The notes under the pieces were generated by a model that was given only the letters and a program-made list of their open reading frames with translations, was not told the DNA's origin and ran no database searches. A DNA stretch of 64,000 bases from Yersinia rohdei ATCC 43380 (GTDB lineage: Bacteria; Pseudomonadota; Gammaproteobacteria; Enterobacterales; Enterobacteriaceae). The stretch lies in the NCBI RefSeq assembly GCF_000173775.1, contig NZ_ACCD01000014.1, forward strand, positions 1 through 64,000, read 5' to 3'. The position numbers were made by a program, and so were the translations under genes. This document shows, piece after piece, positions 9,417 to 20,583 of the stretch; positions within the stretch are counted from its first letter, which is position 1; every line of letters begins with the position of its first letter.

Positions 9417-9731
9417 TTAAGGTTTAAGGCTGGCATAATAAGCGGCCAGATCCGAAAAATCCTCATCAGATAAATTAGCAACATACGCGCGCATCACTTC
9501 CGCTTGTCCCCCGGTACGCCCGCCTTTCTTATACGCGGCCAGAGATTGCTCAAGATACATGGCATTCTGCCCCGCCAAATTTGGGTACATAGGTACAGAT
9601 ACTTTGCCATTCATGCCATGACAGGCCACACAACTGGCTGACTTCACCCGCCCGGCTTCAATATCATTTTTGGCCAGCGCTGAAAAACTACATAAGCTGA
9701 ATACCATCATACTAATAATTAATTTCATCAT
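9417..9731 (-). CDS. Small periplasmic c-type cytochrome
   Basis: A 104-aa exported monohaem class I cytochrome c, probably a cytochrome c-553/c5-like electron carrier. A signal peptide is evident (residues 1-20, cleavage after ALA). One haem-attachment site CVACH (34-38) supplies the proximal histidine, and M80 in AEVMRAYV is the likely distal ligand. The PNLAGQ and LAAYK...GGRTG segments are typical of this family. It lies 29 bp downstream of tilS on the same strand and could share its message. E. coli K-12 has no gene at this position. Its redox partner cannot be told from the sequence. Confidence 0.85.
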   Translation of the reverse strand: MMKLIISMMVFSLCSFSALAKNDIEAGRVKSASCVACHGMNGKVSVPMYPNLAGQNAMYLEQSLAAYKKGGRTGGQAEVMRAYVANLSDEDFSDLAAYYASLKP

Positions 9732-9760
9732 TGCTCCTCAAAAATAGCTTATTTTATTTA

Positions 9761-11131
9761 TTATTCTTTGGGTTTGGCCCAATCCAGATGCCAGCACAAC
9801 TCATCTTCATTTGCCTGACCGGCCTGAGTGACAAATACCCCGGCGGCAGCAATTAAATGCTCACCAAAATACAGCAGAGGAATACGCTCCCGCTGCCATG
9901 GTGGAATACCTAATTCTTGCCATATTTTCTTACTGTGGCGCGAATGTTGTCGCCCGACAATTTTAATCTCGCCCTGCAAACCAAAACCTATGCTGATTTC
10001 CTCGCCAATAGCAGCAGCTCTAATGGTTTGCCCGCCATGAGTCACAAAACTCAACACCCCCAGGTTGGCAGGAAGAACTAAGGGTTCCGGTATCAGCGCA
10101 CTCTGGTCAGATGCAGCCAGAACTTTAGCCCAAGGTAAATGAGATACTGTTATCTCGGGCAACTGCGGCAAGAGATATAAATATTGCCGGTAACGCCGCA
10201 CCAAATGTGCCCCAAGGGTTAGTTGCGGCTCAGCATCCTGTCTGGCCATAGCAACTTCCAACCACAAGCGTTGCAGTTGGCTTTGTGACGGCATTGATGC
10301 GCCACTTCTTGCTAACCAACGGCGCAATATCGCCGCTCGTTTAGCGTCTGAAGCCAGCAATAAACCATCAATAGACAAGGCACCGTCAGTATTTTGCAGT
10401 TGTTGTAAATTATCGGCTAATAATTCATCCAGCAACTGCTCCTGTTCCGCACATAAACCCGCACTCCGCGCCGTGGCTTGGGCAAAATGTGGCCAGCGCC
10501 GATTAAGTAAAGGTAAGATTCTTAAGCGCAAAAAATTGCGATCGAAGCGATCGTCCTGATTGCTATCATCTTCAATCCATTGTAATTGCTGTGCTCGAGC
10601 ATAGTTTTCTAAAGTTTCACGCGAAAATGCCAGTAATGGTCGCAACAATTGACTATGAGCAAAGGGCCTTTTAGCCGCCATCGCCGATAAACCCGCCGGG
10701 CCACTGCCACGTTTGAGTGCCAATAAGAAGGTTTCACATTGATCGTCTAAATGCTGGGCGGTGAGTAGAACTTCATTAGTGGCCAGATGCGAGGCAAATG
10801 CCTGATAGCGTGCATTTCTGGCTGCGGCTTCAATACCTGAATCACGTGTGTCGATAGTGACACGCACCACTTCTAGCGCAACCCCCCATTGCTCACATTG
10901 TTGCTGGCAATGCTTTACCCAGCTGTCTGCCCGTGGATTTAAGCCATGGTGAATATGAATAGCGCGAATCATCAGCTCAGGAATAAATTGGTCACGTAAG
11001 CAAACTAATAAATGCAACAGCACACTGGAATCCAAACCACCACTGAACCCAACCAACACATGCCGATGCCCACCCAATTGCGCGAACAGTGGATTGAGTA
11101 AAACATGGGGTACCGAGGCTTGGGTATTCAT
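9761..11131 (-). CDS. tilS: tRNA(Ile)-lysidine synthase TilS
   Basis: TilS attaches lysine to C34 of the CAU-anticodon tRNA-Ile, making it read AUA and accept isoleucine; it is normally essential. The 456-aa protein has the N-type ATP-pyrophosphatase PP-loop FSGGLDSS (residues 29-36), the HIHHGLNP motif, and the ARYQAF...[15 protein letters not shown] segment. The TilS substrate-binding and C-terminal domains follow ([24 protein letters not shown]). The start is 2 bp downstream of the yaeR stop, indicating one transcript, as in E. coli. Confidence 0.96.
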   Translation of the reverse strand: MNTQASVPHVLLNPLFAQLGGHRHVLVGFSGGLDSSVLLHLLVCLRDQFIPELMIRAIHIHHGLNPRADSWVKHCQQQCEQWGVALEVVRVTIDTRDSGIEAAARNARYQAFASHLATNEVLLTAQHLDDQCETFLLALKRGSGPAGLSAMAAKRPFAHSQLLRPLLAFSRETLENYARAQQLQWIEDDSNQDDRFDRNFLRLRILPLLNRRWPHFAQATARSAGLCAEQEQLLDELLADNLQQLQNTDGALSIDGLLLASDAKRAAILRRWLARSGASMPSQSQLQRLWLEVAMARQDAEPQLTLGAHLVRRYRQYLYLLPQLPEITVSHLPWAKVLAASDQSALIPEPLVLPANLGVLSFVTHGGQTIRAAAIGEEISIGFGLQGEIKIVGRQHSRHSKKIWQELGIPPWQRERIPLLYFGEHLIAAAGVFVTQAGQANEDELCWHLDWAKPKE

Positions 11132-11132
11132 A

Positions 11133-11531
11133 TTATTCCGCTGTCAATTCATAGAGCTCTAGAGGTAAACCATCAGGGTCATTAAAGAAAGTAAAACGTG
11201 ATCCTGTATAGGGATCAATGCGAACCTCTTCGCAAATGACCCCTTTAGCGTTAAGTTCCCACACCGCTAATTCAATATCATCAACCTGAAAAGCCAAGTG
11301 TCGCAAACCGCAAGCTTCTGGGCGACTGGGGCGAGCAGCGGGAGCAGGAAATGAGAATAGCTCAATTGTATACTGGCCGTTTAAGGCCAAGTCCGCTTTC
11401 CAGGAGTCACGCGCGTCACGATACACTTCAGCAAGCAGAGTAAAACCAAGCACATCACAGTAAAATTTTTTGCTTACCTGATAATCAGAACCAATTATTG
11501 CTATGTGATGAATTTTATTTATTGCCAGCAT
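11133..11531 (-). CDS. gloA2: VOC-family glyoxalase-like protein YaeR (GloA2)
   Basis: A 132-aa vicinal-oxygen-chelate protein with two beta-alpha-beta-beta-beta modules. Candidate metal ligands of the glyoxalase I type are visible: H8/H9 in KIHHIAI, the glutamate in TIELFSFP, the histidine in [10 protein letters not shown] and the glutamate in LPLELYE. It closely matches E. coli YaeR. Its true substrate is not established. It sits directly upstream of tilS with a 1-bp gap. In E. coli ldcC lies between this gene and accA; it is absent here. Confidence 0.9.
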   Translation of the reverse strand: MLAINKIHHIAIIGSDYQVSKKFYCDVLGFTLLAEVYRDARDSWKADLALNGQYTIELFSFPAPAARPSRPEACGLRHLAFQVDDIELAVWELNAKGVICEEVRIDPYTGSRFTFFNDPDGLPLELYELTAE

Positions 11532-11714
11532 GTATTACTCCAATTGAGTTATTCATTGGTATTAGTCATCAGCATTCACTATGGCCGTCGATGAATATCA
11601 GTGCAACAGCGAATAAGCTCAGTTTTAGGACAATATGATGGGAAAACAGAATGGATATCATTGGATGGGTATGAAAACGGTGCTAATACGAATAGTGACG
11701 TTGTAATTAAATTA

Positions 11715-11747
11715 ATAAAAATCCGATACTGTTCACAGTACCGGATT
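11715..11747 (-). terminator. accA intrinsic terminator
   Basis: On the minus strand a 12-bp stem with one mismatch and a TGAA loop (11747-11720) is followed by five T's (complement of 11716-11720). It lies 24 bp past the accA stop and ends the long leftward operon. Confidence 0.8.
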
Positions 11748-11770
11748 ATTTCATAACCTAAGAGCTAAAA

Positions 11771-12730
11771 TCAGCAATAACCGTAGTTCATTAGGCGCTG
11801 ATAACGACGATTTAATAACTCTTCGTCATTCAGAACATCCAGGTCGCTAAGGTCAGCCAAAAGCTGGGCTTTCAGTGAAGCAGCAATCGCTAAATAATCA
11901 CGATGCGCGCCACCTAAAGGCTCAGGGATAACCGAGTCGATCATCTTCAGCTCTTTCAGCCGGTGGGCCGTAATGCCCATAGCTTCTGCAGCTAATGGCG
12001 CTTTATCGGCGCTTTTCCACAAGATTGAAGCGCAGCCTTCTGGGGAGATAACAGAATAAGTGCTGTATTGCAGCATATTCACTTTATCGCCAACACCGAT
12101 GGCCAATGCACCACCGGAGCCGCCTTCACCAATGACGGTGCAGATGATAGGCACATTCAGGCGAGACATCTCGCGCAGGTTGCGCGCGATAGCTTCGGAT
12201 TGACCACGTTCTTCGGCACCGACACCAGGATAAGCTCCTGGCGTGTCGATAAAAGTAATGATCGGCAGCTTAAAGCGCTCCGCCATTTCCATTAGACGCA
12301 GTGCTTTACGATAACCTTCTGGTGCTGGCATACCAAAGTTACGGCGGATCTTTTCTTTAGTATCTCGGCCTTTTTGATGACCAATTATCATCACCGGGCG
12401 ACCATCCAGGCGTGCGATACCACCCACGATAGCTTTATCGTCGGCATAAGCACGATCACCAGCCAGTTCTTCGAAATCAGTAAAGATATTAGCGATATAA
12501 TCCAGGGTATAAGGGCGACTAGGATGGCGTGCCAATTGGGCAATTTGCCATGCGCCGAGATCCGAGAATATCTTCCGCGTCAGCTCGACACTTTTTTCCC
12601 GTAGACGCTGAACCTCTTCGTCCAGATTAATATCTAATTTTTCGTCTTGACGGCTGACTGCGGTCAGCGAGTCAATTTTCGCTTCCAGCTCTGCAATCGG
12701 CTGTTCAAAATCAAGAAAATTCAGACTCAT
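11771..12730 (-). CDS. accA: Acetyl-CoA carboxylase carboxyltransferase subunit alpha
   Basis: Alpha subunit of the carboxyltransferase that moves CO2 from carboxybiotin to acetyl-CoA, the first committed step of fatty-acid synthesis. It is 319 aa, the same length as E. coli AccA. The crotonase-like core includes [20 protein letters not shown] and the oxyanion-hole glycines in [12 protein letters not shown]. It follows dnaE by 12 bp, at the end of the bamA-to-accA gene series, and is closed by a terminator. Confidence 0.98.
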   Translation of the reverse strand: MSLNFLDFEQPIAELEAKIDSLTAVSRQDEKLDINLDEEVQRLREKSVELTRKIFSDLGAWQIAQLARHPSRPYTLDYIANIFTDFEELAGDRAYADDKAIVGGIARLDGRPVMIIGHQKGRDTKEKIRRNFGMPAPEGYRKALRLMEMAERFKLPIITFIDTPGAYPGVGAEERGQSEAIARNLREMSRLNVPIICTVIGEGGSGGALAIGVGDKVNMLQYSTYSVISPEGCASILWKSADKAPLAAEAMGITAHRLKELKMIDSVIPEPLGGAHRDYLAIAASLKAQLLADLSDLDVLNDEELLNRRYQRLMNYGYC

Positions 12731-12742
12731 AGCATTCCTATT

Positions 12743-15700
12743 TTAGTCAAATTCCAGTTCCACCTGCTCATTACCGACCAGAGTTCGCAAATCTATCAAT
12801 AAGCGATCTGTGGGGGTCACACGCCATGTAGCTCCAAACCGCAACCTGGCGCGAGCATCTTCCCGCTGGTAATAAAGATGTACTGGGATCGTCCCCGCTC
12901 GATGGGGTTCCAACGACTGACGGAGACGGTTCAAAAGCTGGTCATCAATTTGCCTGTCAGTCAGCGATATAGCAAGCCCACGGGCATATTTTTCACGAGC
13001 TTCACTGATGTCCATTAACTCACGGGCGGTCATTTTAAGTCCACCACTAAAGTCATCAAAGCTGACCTGTCCGGTAGCTATTAGGATACGGTCTTTTTCC
13101 AACAAATGCTGATATTTTTCCAACGCATCGGTGAATAGCATCACCTCCAGACGCCCAGAGCGGTCATCCAAAGTGCAAATGCCAATACGATTTCCGCGTT
13201 TTGTCACCATAACTCTCGAAGCAATAACCAGCCCCGCAGCCATAGTCATTTTGCCCCTGTCCGTCGGATGCATATCTTTCAAACGCAGCCCGCCGGCATA
13301 ACGTTCTATTTCCTTCAGATATTGGGTAATCGGGTGGCCGGTAAGATAGAGCCCCAGCGTTTCCCGTTCCCCATCTAAAACAATTTGTTCCTGCCACCGC
13401 GGCACATTAGCATAAGATTGCTCAACCTGCTCAGGTGCATCAGCTAATACGCCGAACATATCTACCTGACCAATGGCTTCTGCCTTGGCATGTTGGTCAG
13501 CCGCTTTTAATGCTTCGCCCAACGAACTCATTAATGCAGCGCGGTGCGGCCCCAGACGGTCAAAGGCACCGGACATAATAAGCTTTTCTAGAATCCGGCG
13601 ATTGAGTTTTTTCGTATCGACTCTGGCGCATAAATCAAATAATTCTTTGAAATGGCCGCCTTCTTTACGAGCTTCCAACATGGCCTCAATCGGCCCTTCG
13701 CCCACACCTTTAATGGCGCCGATGCCATAAACAATTTCGCCGTCATCATTTACATGGAAATGATACAGGCCACTGTTGATATCAGGCGGCAGAATTTTCA
13801 GCCCCATACGCCAGCATTCATCGACCAGACCAACGACCTTTTCGGTGTTGTCCATATCGGCCGTCATTACCGCTGCCATAAATTCAGCAGGATAATGTGC
13901 TTTTAACCACAGCGTTTGGTAAGAAACCAGAGCATAAGCGGCGGAGTGTGACTTGTTAAAACCATAACCGGCAAATTTCTCTACCAAGTCAAAGATCTTA
14001 ATCGCCAACTCACCATTAACGCCCTGGTTTTTAGCACCATCTTCAAACACAGAGCGCTGTTTTGCCATCTCTGCTGGGTTCTTTTTACCCATCGCACGAC
14101 GCAACATATCTGCGCCGCCGAGTGAGTAACCCGACAGAACCTGAGCAATCTGCATAACTTGTTCTTGATACAAGATAATGCCATAAGTTGGCTCAAGCAC
14201 TGGTTTTAGTGATTCATGCTGCCATTCAATATCTGGATAAGATATGGCTTCGCGACCATGTTTACGGTCGATAAAGTTATCTACCATCCCTGATTGCAGT
14301 GGGCCTGGGCGGAATAATGCCACCAATGCAATCATGTCTTCGAAACAGTCGGGCTTCAGGCGCTTGATAAGGTCTTTCATGCCCCTGGATTCAAGCTGGA
14401 ATACCGCCGTCGTTTCCGAGCGCTGCAGCATATCGAAACTTTTTTTATCTTCCAGTGGGATAGACGCAATATCAATGGGTTCTAACCCAGTTTTGGCACG
14501 CCGGGCATTGATCATCTCCAATGCCCAGTTAATGATAGTGAGTGTTCGCAAACCTAGGAAGTCAAACTTCACTAAGCCGGCGTATTCCACATCATTCTTA
14601 TCGAACTGAGTTACCGGGTTATTCCCTTCAGCATCACAATAGAGAGGGGCAAAATCCGTGATTTTTGTTGGTGCGATAACTACCCCACCGGCATGTTTAC
14701 CGGCGTTACGTGTTACCCCTTCCAACTTCCGCGCCATATCAATCAGCGCTCTAACCTCTTCATCTGCCTCATAGATTTCGGGCAGTTGCGGTTCAGCGGC
14801 AAAGGCTTTCTCCAGTGTCATACCTGGATCTGGCGGGACTAATTTGGAAATACGATCAACAAAACCATAAGGGTGACCCAGCACCCGGCCCACATCGCGG
14901 ATAACCGCTTTCGCCGCCATGGTACCGAAGGTAATAATCTGGGAAACCGCATCGCGGCCATACATTTCTGCCACGTGCTCTATCACCAGATCGCGTTTTT
15001 CCATGCAGAAGTCAACGTCGAAGTCAGGCATGGATACACGTTCAGGGTTTAGAAAACGCTCGAACAGCAGGTCAAATGCCAATGGGTCAAGATCGGTAAT
15101 TTTCAGTGCATAGGCAACCAAGGAACCCGCACCAGAACCTCGTCCCGGCCCAACTGGCACGCCGTTATCTTTTGACCACTGAATAAACTCCATAACTATC
15201 AAGAAGTAGCCCGGGAAGCCCATCTGGTTGATAACTTTTAGTTCTATTTCCAGACGTTCATCATAGGCTGGGCGTTTTTGCGCCCGGATTTCAGGATCAG
15301 GGAATAACAGTTCCAGCCGCTCTTCTAAACCTTGTTTAGATTTCTCAACCAGAAAATCTTCGGTACTCATCTCGCCGGTTGGGAATTGGGGTAAAAAATA
15401 CTCCCCAAGCCGGATGGTCACATTGCAGCGTTTGGCTATTTCAACACTGTTAATCAGCGCCTCAGGAATATCCGCGAACAGCTCACACATCTGCTCTTCA
15501 TCACGCATAAACTGCTGAGGGCTATAATTCTTAGGGCGCTTGGGATCAACCAGTGTAAATCCGTCGTGAATGGCAACCCGAATTTCATGCGCATCAAAAT
15601 CTGATTCCGCAATAAAGCGGACATCATTGGTTGCGACCACAGGCAAGCCGCGCTCAGTCGCCAGTGCCACTGCTGCATGCAAGTAGTTTTCTTCATCCGG

Positions 15701-16225
15701 ACGACCGGTACGAATGAGCTCCAGATAGTAGCTGTCGGGGAAATGTTGTTGGTAAAACTCGAGGCATTGATCAACCAGAACCTGATTGCCCCGCAAGATA
15801 AACTTACCCACATCCCCCATCCGGCCACCGGATAGCAAAATAAGCCCGTCTTTATGCTTAATCAACCAATCCCTATCAATGATAGGGCCAGCCGCACCAT
15901 AGCCACGTTGATAAGCTTCGGATATCAGTAAAGTTAAGTTTTGGTAACCTTCATTATTGCGAGCCAAAACGGTCAGGTGAGCTAATTCATCACCCAATAT
16001 TTCGCTTTGCACATAGAAGTCTGCGCCAATGATGGGTTTAACCCCGGCACCATGAGCGCTACCATAGAATTTTACCAGTCCACACAGGTTGGTAAAATCG
16101 GTAATGGCCAGAGCGGGCATGCCTAATGCGGCAGCTCTCTTCACCAACGGCCCAATTTTGGCTAATCCATCAATCATGGAGTAATCGCTGTGAACACGCA
16201 GGTGGACAAAACGAGGTTCGGCCAT
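12743..16225 (-). CDS. dnaE: DNA polymerase III alpha subunit
   Basis: Catalytic replicase subunit, 1160 aa, the same length as in E. coli. The ATG at 16225 gives the conserved N-terminus [16 protein letters not shown]. The upstream in-frame start at 16258 would add 11 unmatched residues. In order: the PHP domain (residues ~5-270), the palm with catalytic aspartates in PDFDVDFC (about 399-406) and the third in the [11 protein letters not shown] segment, then fingers, the beta-clamp-binding motif region QVDMFG (about 920), and an OB-fold domain. It lies between rnhB and accA as in enterobacteria. Confidence 0.98.
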   Translation of the reverse strand: MAEPRFVHLRVHSDYSMIDGLAKIGPLVKRAAALGMPALAITDFTNLCGLVKFYGSAHGAGVKPIIGADFYVQSEILGDELAHLTVLARNNEGYQNLTLLISEAYQRGYGAAGPIIDRDWLIKHKDGLILLSGGRMGDVGKFILRGNQVLVDQCLEFYQQHFPDSYYLELIRTGRPDEENYLHAAVALATERGLPVVATNDVRFIAESDFDAHEIRVAIHDGFTLVDPKRPKNYSPQQFMRDEEQMCELFADIPEALINSVEIAKRCNVTIRLGEYFLPQFPTGEMSTEDFLVEKSKQGLEERLELLFPDPEIRAQKRPAYDERLEIELKVINQMGFPGYFLIVMEFIQWSKDNGVPVGPGRGSGAGSLVAYALKITDLDPLAFDLLFERFLNPERVSMPDFDVDFCMEKRDLVIEHVAEMYGRDAVSQIITFGTMAAKAVIRDVGRVLGHPYGFVDRISKLVPPDPGMTLEKAFAAEPQLPEIYEADEEVRALIDMARKLEGVTRNAGKHAGGVVIAPTKITDFAPLYCDAEGNNPVTQFDKNDVEYAGLVKFDFLGLRTLTIINWALEMINARRAKTGLEPIDIASIPLEDKKSFDMLQRSETTAVFQLESRGMKDLIKRLKPDCFEDMIALVALFRPGPLQSGMVDNFIDRKHGREAISYPDIEWQHESLKPVLEPTYGIILYQEQVMQIAQVLSGYSLGGADMLRRAMGKKNPAEMAKQRSVFEDGAKNQGVNGELAIKIFDLVEKFAGYGFNKSHSAAYALVSYQTLWLKAHYPAEFMAAVMTADMDNTEKVVGLVDECWRMGLKILPPDINSGLYHFHVNDDGEIVYGIGAIKGVGEGPIEAMLEARKEGGHFKELFDLCARVDTKKLNRRILEKLIMSGAFDRLGPHRAALMSSLGEALKAADQHAKAEAIGQVDMFGVLADAPEQVEQSYANVPRWQEQIVLDGERETLGLYLTGHPITQYLKEIERYAGGLRLKDMHPTDRGKMTMAAGLVIASRVMVTKRGNRIGICTLDDRSGRLEVMLFTDALEKYQHLLEKDRILIATGQVSFDDFSGGLKMTARELMDISEAREKYARGLAISLTDRQIDDQLLNRLRQSLEPHRAGTIPVHLYYQREDARARLRFGATWRVTPTDRLLIDLRTLVGNEQVELEFD

Positions 16226-16318
16226 ATCCAGACACCAGAAATTAGTGGATTGAATCATATCCTCAGCAATTTATTGCTAAGGAATCATACCCATATGTTA
16301 TGGATGCTACCGGGCAGT

Positions 16319-16915
16319 TTACACCAAACCCAGCACACGTTTAACCGGGCCAAAACTGCGCCGGTGATGCTCAGTCGCACCGAAGGTTGACAGTTTTTCT
16401 AAATGGACAGCGGTGGGATAACCTTTGTGCTGCGCGAAACCATATTCAGGGAAATGGCGATCAAGTTCAGTCATTTCGCGGTCGCGTGTTACTTTGGCGA
16501 GAATTGAGGCGGCGCTAATTTCTGCAACCCGGCTATCACCTTTTACGACGGCTAATGACGGCATCGCCAATTGCGGGCAGCGGTTGCCATCAATTAAGAC
16601 ATAATCAGGCACAATATGCAGCCCAGCAACAGCTCTTTGCATTGCCAGCATAGTTGCGTGCAAGATATTGAGGTGGTCAATCTCTTCCGGCTCTGCGCGG
16701 CCAAGGCTCCATGACAGCGCCTTATCAATAATTTCGTCATACAGTGACAGGCGGCGTTTCTCACTCAATTTTTTCGAGTCCGCCAGCCCCACTATCGGCC
16801 GTTTAGGATCAAGAATCACCGCGGCAGTCACGACTGCACCCACTAATGGGCCGCGACCCACTTCATCCACTCCTGCAATCAGGTTTGCTTGTGGATAAAT
16901 AAAAATATCAGTCAT
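16319..16915 (-). CDS. rnhB: Ribonuclease HII
   Basis: RNase HII nicks DNA at embedded ribonucleotides and degrades RNA of RNA-DNA hybrids. The 198-aa protein carries the catalytic DE pair in [12 protein letters not shown] (D17, E18), the third acidic residue in [10 protein letters not shown], and [21 protein letters not shown]. The start ATG overlaps the end of lpxB by 4 bp, so the two are coupled. Confidence 0.97.
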   Translation of the reverse strand: MTDIFIYPQANLIAGVDEVGRGPLVGAVVTAAVILDPKRPIVGLADSKKLSEKRRLSLYDEIIDKALSWSLGRAEPEEIDHLNILHATMLAMQRAVAGLHIVPDYVLIDGNRCPQLAMPSLAVVKGDSRVAEISAASILAKVTRDREMTELDRHFPEYGFAQHKGYPTAVHLEKLSTFGATEHHRRSFGPVKRVLGLV

Positions 16916-18096
16916 CGTCCTGCTAACTCCAATACCGCCTGCGCTGCCTGCTCATCTGCACCACAGCGGATGCTCTGATGTAAAATCAGGAAGCGGGCCT
17001 TTAAAGCTTCAACCGCGTCCCCACCTTGCAGTAACGGCAACAGCGCATCCGCTAATTTTTGCGGCTGACATTCTTGCTGCAACAACTCAGTCACTAATTC
17101 TTCGCCAGCTAACAAATTAGGCAGCGAGACATAAGGCGTTTTGACCAACCGCTCAGCCAACCAGAACGTGAAAGGTTTCATACGATAACCGACCACCATC
17201 GGGCATTTGGCCAACATGCATTCTAATGCGGCTGTACCGGAAGCCAGCAACGTCGCGTCACTAGCAATCATGGCCAGACGAGCATTGCCATCCAATAAAC
17301 GCACGGATAAGTCTGGTGCAACCTCAGCCTTAATTCGCTCAAACTGTTCGCGCCGCTTGCTATTAACCAGCGGAACCAGCACTTCCAACTCAGGAAGTTG
17401 TTGTCTGAGGATGACGGCCGTACGCAGAAAATCGCCACTGAGCATTTCCACTTCAGAATGGCGACTCCCCGGCAGCAAGGCCAGACAAGGCGTGTTTAAC
17501 GCAATGCCAAGTTCAGCTCGCGCAGCTTGTTTATCAGGGGTGAGCGGCATGGCATCGGCCATGGTATGGCCAATAAAACGGCAGGGAACATTAAAACGAT
17601 CGTAAAACGCTTTTTCAAAAGGAAGAAAAGCAAGCACCATATCGGTCGCTTTACCAATTTTGAAAACACGCTTTTGTCGCCAGGCCCACACCGAGGGGCT
17701 GACATAATGAACAGTTCGAATACCCCGTTGTTTCAAACGCCCTTCGAGGGTGATATTGAAATCAGGGGCATCGATACCGACAAAAACATCCGGAGAGAGC
17801 TCACTAAAACGTTGAGTCAGCTCTTTTCGAATTTTAAGAAGACGTGGCAGGCGCTCTAGCACTTCAACAACACCCATCACTGCCAATTCTTCCATCTCAA
17901 ACCAGGCTTCACATCCTTCAGCTTGCATCAGCGGCCCTGCGACACCAACAAAGCGCGCATCAGGAACTTGAGCTTTCAGTGCACGGATCAATCCAGCACC
18001 TAAGATATCGCCAGAAGTTTCTCCAGCGACTAAACCGATAGTTAAAGGACGTTCGCCGCTTAACGGACGATCAACAGATAATGGGTTAGTTTGCAT
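16912..18096 (-). CDS. lpxB: Lipid-A-disaccharide synthase
   Basis: Inner-membrane-associated glycosyltransferase (family GT19) that condenses UDP-2,3-diacylglucosamine with lipid X to form the lipid A disaccharide. It is 394 aa. Family landmarks are [15 protein letters not shown] near the N-terminus, [23 protein letters not shown] and [21 protein letters not shown]. The start lies 3 bp after the lpxA stop, and the stop overlaps rnhB. It is part of the lpxD-fabZ-lpxA-lpxB block. Confidence 0.97.
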   Translation of the reverse strand: MQTNPLSVDRPLSGERPLTIGLVAGETSGDILGAGLIRALKAQVPDARFVGVAGPLMQAEGCEAWFEMEELAVMGVVEVLERLPRLLKIRKELTQRFSELSPDVFVGIDAPDFNITLEGRLKQRGIRTVHYVSPSVWAWRQKRVFKIGKATDMVLAFLPFEKAFYDRFNVPCRFIGHTMADAMPLTPDKQAARAELGIALNTPCLALLPGSRHSEVEMLSGDFLRTAVILRQQLPELEVLVPLVNSKRREQFERIKAEVAPDLSVRLLDGNARLAMIASDATLLASGTAALECMLAKCPMVVGYRMKPFTFWLAERLVKTPYVSLPNLLAGEELVTELLQQECQPQKLADALLPLLQGGDAVEALKARFLILHQSIRCGADEQAAQAVLELAGR

Positions 18097-18099
18097 AGG

Positions 18100-18887
18100 T
18101 CAGCGAATAATGCCGCGAGTCGAGCGTTCAAAGAAATCACAGAATGCCTGAACAGCCGGGTGCTGCACCGCCAATTCAGCGATTTCAGGTTTCACTTCAT
18201 CTAGCGTCCGGCCACTGCGATACAATAATTTGTATGCATTGCGGATAGCATGAAGTGATTCTTTGTCGAAACCGCGGCGCTTTAGCCTTCGATGTTAATA
18301 CCGAAAGGTGTCGCGTGGTTACCTTGAGCGATGACAAAAGGAGGCACGTCTTGAGCAACACCAGAACAACCGCCCACCATAACATGCGCACCGATCACGC
18401 AGAATTGGTGAATTGCTGTCATACCGCCAATAATGGCAAAATCGTCAATTTCTACATGGCCACCCAGCGTTGCATTATTCGCAAGAATACAACGATTGCC
18501 GATGATACAGTCATGGGCAATATGGGCATTGATCATCAGTAAATTATCGCTGCCTACTTTGGTTAACCCTCCACCCTGGACCGTGCCACGGTGGATAGAA
18601 ACGCTTTCACGGATGCGGTTACGATCCCCAATTTCTACCCGTGTAGGTTCACCTGCATATTTCAGATCCTGGTTTGCTTCACCAATTGAAGAGAACTGGT
18701 AAATCTGATTATCACAGCCGATTTTTGTTATTCCATTAACGACGACATGGGATTTAAGTTCCGTGCCAGCGCCGATTTCCACCTGGGATCCGACAAAGCA
18801 GAAGGGGCCAATACGAACGCCGGCGCCAATAATAGCACCTTCTTCGACGATAGAGCTTGGATGGATAACGGCGGTTTTGTCAATCAC
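18100..18887 (-). pseudogene. lpxA: UDP-N-acetylglucosamine acyltransferase LpxA, frameshifted as written
   Basis: LpxA adds the first 3-hydroxyacyl chain to UDP-GlcNAc, the first step of lipid A synthesis. From a GTG start (3 bp after fabZ) the left-handed beta-helix reads normally to residue 201, including catalytic H125 in NAHIAHDC. It ends at a TAA directly after FGINIEG. In the next frame the C-terminal helical domain continues at once ([20 protein letters not shown] ... STRGIIR) to a TGA at 18100. One missing base near 18284 explains it: GGC TTA AAG CGC would restore the frame. The repaired gene encodes 262 aa, exactly the E. coli length. LpxA is normally essential, so sequence error is the likeliest cause. 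Confidence 0.93.
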
Positions 18888-18890
18888 GTA

Positions 18891-19394
18891 TCAGGACTCC
18901 TTTACGTCAGGCTTTACAGCGGTTGGTTCCGCTGGCGCTGTTGCTGGTTTGCTACGAGCACACATCATTGTTGCCGTACAAACAATTTCACCATCAACCT
19001 TCGCCACACCAGTAAAACGGGTTAGACCACGGCGTTCTTTGACAAACTCAACTTCCATGATCATTTGATCGCCAGGCACTACCGGACGTTTAAAACGTGC
19101 GTCATCAATACCCGCAAAGTAATAAAGCTCACCTGGCTCAAGTTTACCGCGGCTTTTAAACGCCAGAATACCAGTAGCCTGCGCCATAGCTTCCAGGATA
19201 AGCACACCTGGGAAGATTGGCTTGCCGGGGAAATGACCTTGGAAAAAAGGCTCGTTGAAAGAGACGTTCTTCACTGCACGTAGAAATTTACCTTCCTCGA
19301 AATCAAGGACGCGATCTACCAGCAAAAACGGAAAACGGTGCGGGAGTAGATCTAAAATCTCTTCAATGTGCAGAGTATGAGTGTCAGTAGTCAA
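18891..19394 (-). CDS. fabZ: 3-hydroxyacyl-ACP dehydratase FabZ
   Basis: Dehydrates 3-hydroxyacyl-ACP in fatty-acid elongation, and balances flux with the LpxA/LpxD use of the same substrates. I choose the TTG at 19394: GGAAGAG lies 6 bp upstream and the product starts (M)[13 protein letters not shown], matching the family. The in-frame ATG at 19463 would add 23 odd residues. The hot-dog fold has the catalytic histidine in [14 protein letters not shown] and the glutamate in LILEAMAQ. At 167 aa it is about 16 longer than the E. coli enzyme, because of a Pro/Ala-rich tail after MMCARSKP. Confidence 0.95.
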   Translation of the reverse strand: MTTDTHTLHIEEILDLLPHRFPFLLVDRVLDFEEGKFLRAVKNVSFNEPFFQGHFPGKPIFPGVLILEAMAQATGILAFKSRGKLEPGELYYFAGIDDARFKRPVVPGDQMIMEVEFVKERRGLTRFTGVAKVDGEIVCTATMMCARSKPATAPAEPTAVKPDVKES

Positions 19395-19557
19395 AATACT
19401 CTTCCTGTCTAAAAAACTAATGCTATCAACAACACGGCCTGCACTGCCCCAAAAAGGAGGCATTAGGCAGGCCGCAAATTATGAACTCTTTACACTTACT
19501 TTTGGCATTAACGGCCAATAAGTTTGATTATTTGCTCAGAGTTTCGGGCTTAAGTGA

Positions 19558-20580
19558 TTATTCTTTGTCGATTTTGCGCTCAATGGCTTTTAAGCGTTTA
19601 TTAATCCCATCAATATTCATCACTAAAGCAGCTGTCTTGCGCCAAACTTTATTCGGTTGTAGCGGAATACCGGAGGAGTATAACCCAGGTTCAGTGATTG
19701 GACGCATCACCATTCCCATCCCGGTGATTGTGACTTTGTCACAAATCTCCATATGACCATTGATAACACTGGCACCGCCTATCATGCAATAGCGTCCAAC
19801 TTTCAGACTACCGGCCATGATAACACCACCGGCAACTGCGGTATTGTCGCCAATCACGACGTTATGTGCAATCTGACATTGGTTATCAATGATGACGCCA
19901 TTACCAATAATCGTATTATCTAACGCACCACGGTCAATCGTTGTACAGGCACCAATCTCAACCCTATCGCCAATATGTACAGAACCAAGCTGGGGTATTT
20001 TTATCCAGTTACCACGATCGTTTGCATAGCCGAAACCATCTGCACCAATGACCGTACCTGATTGGATTAGACAATTTTTCCCAATCACAACTTCATGATA
20101 AACGGAGACATTGGCCCACAAACGGCTACCAGCACCAATGTGAGTATTCTTACCAATAAAGCAGCCCGCGCCGATGACAACGTTATCACCCAACACCACA
20201 CCGGACTCTATTACCGCATTTGCACCAACCGAAATATTCTCGCCCAAAATTGCGTGCGAAGAAATTACCGCACTCGGAGCAATATCCTGAGCAGGTTGAG
20301 GGGTGGTATCCATTATTTGCGCCATGCGAGCATAGGTTAAATAAGGATTATTAACGACTAAAGCCGCAGACTTGCAGAAAGGTAAATCTGCTTCAGTCAA
20401 CACTACGGCACCTGCATTACAAGTAGCGAGTTGTTCCTGATAACGGCTGTTTGATAAAAATGTGATTTGCGAAGGCTCGGCAGAATGCATAGAAGCGATA
20501 CCGGTGATGACAAGATCGCCATCACCGTGCACCTTTGCATCCAACTGCTGAGCTAAATCAGCCAGTCGAATTGAAGGCAT
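19558..20580 (-). CDS. lpxD: UDP-3-O-(3-hydroxyacyl)glucosamine N-acyltransferase LpxD
   Basis: Third enzyme of the lipid A pathway, adding the N-linked 3-hydroxyacyl chain. The 340-aa protein has an N-terminal uridine-binding domain (residues 1-~100), a long left-handed beta-helix of hexapeptide repeats with the catalytic histidine in [11 protein letters not shown], and a C-terminal helix ([12 protein letters not shown]). The start lies 3 bp after the skp stop. A gap of about 160 bp separates it from fabZ. Confidence 0.97.
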   Translation of the reverse strand: MPSIRLADLAQQLDAKVHGDGDLVITGIASMHSAEPSQITFLSNSRYQEQLATCNAGAVVLTEADLPFCKSAALVVNNPYLTYARMAQIMDTTPQPAQDIAPSAVISSHAILGENISVGANAVIESGVVLGDNVVIGAGCFIGKNTHIGAGSRLWANVSVYHEVVIGKNCLIQSGTVIGADGFGYANDRGNWIKIPQLGSVHIGDRVEIGACTTIDRGALDNTIIGNGVIIDNQCQIAHNVVIGDNTAVAGGVIMAGSLKVGRYCMIGGASVINGHMEICDKVTITGMGMVMRPITEPGLYSSGIPLQPNKVWRKTAALVMNIDGINKRLKAIERKIDKE

Positions 20581-20583
20581 GTG

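Noticed and set aside
11532-11770. A hidden small gene in the accA-yaeR gap
   Set aside because: No open frame with a start signal stands out; only the accA terminator is supported.
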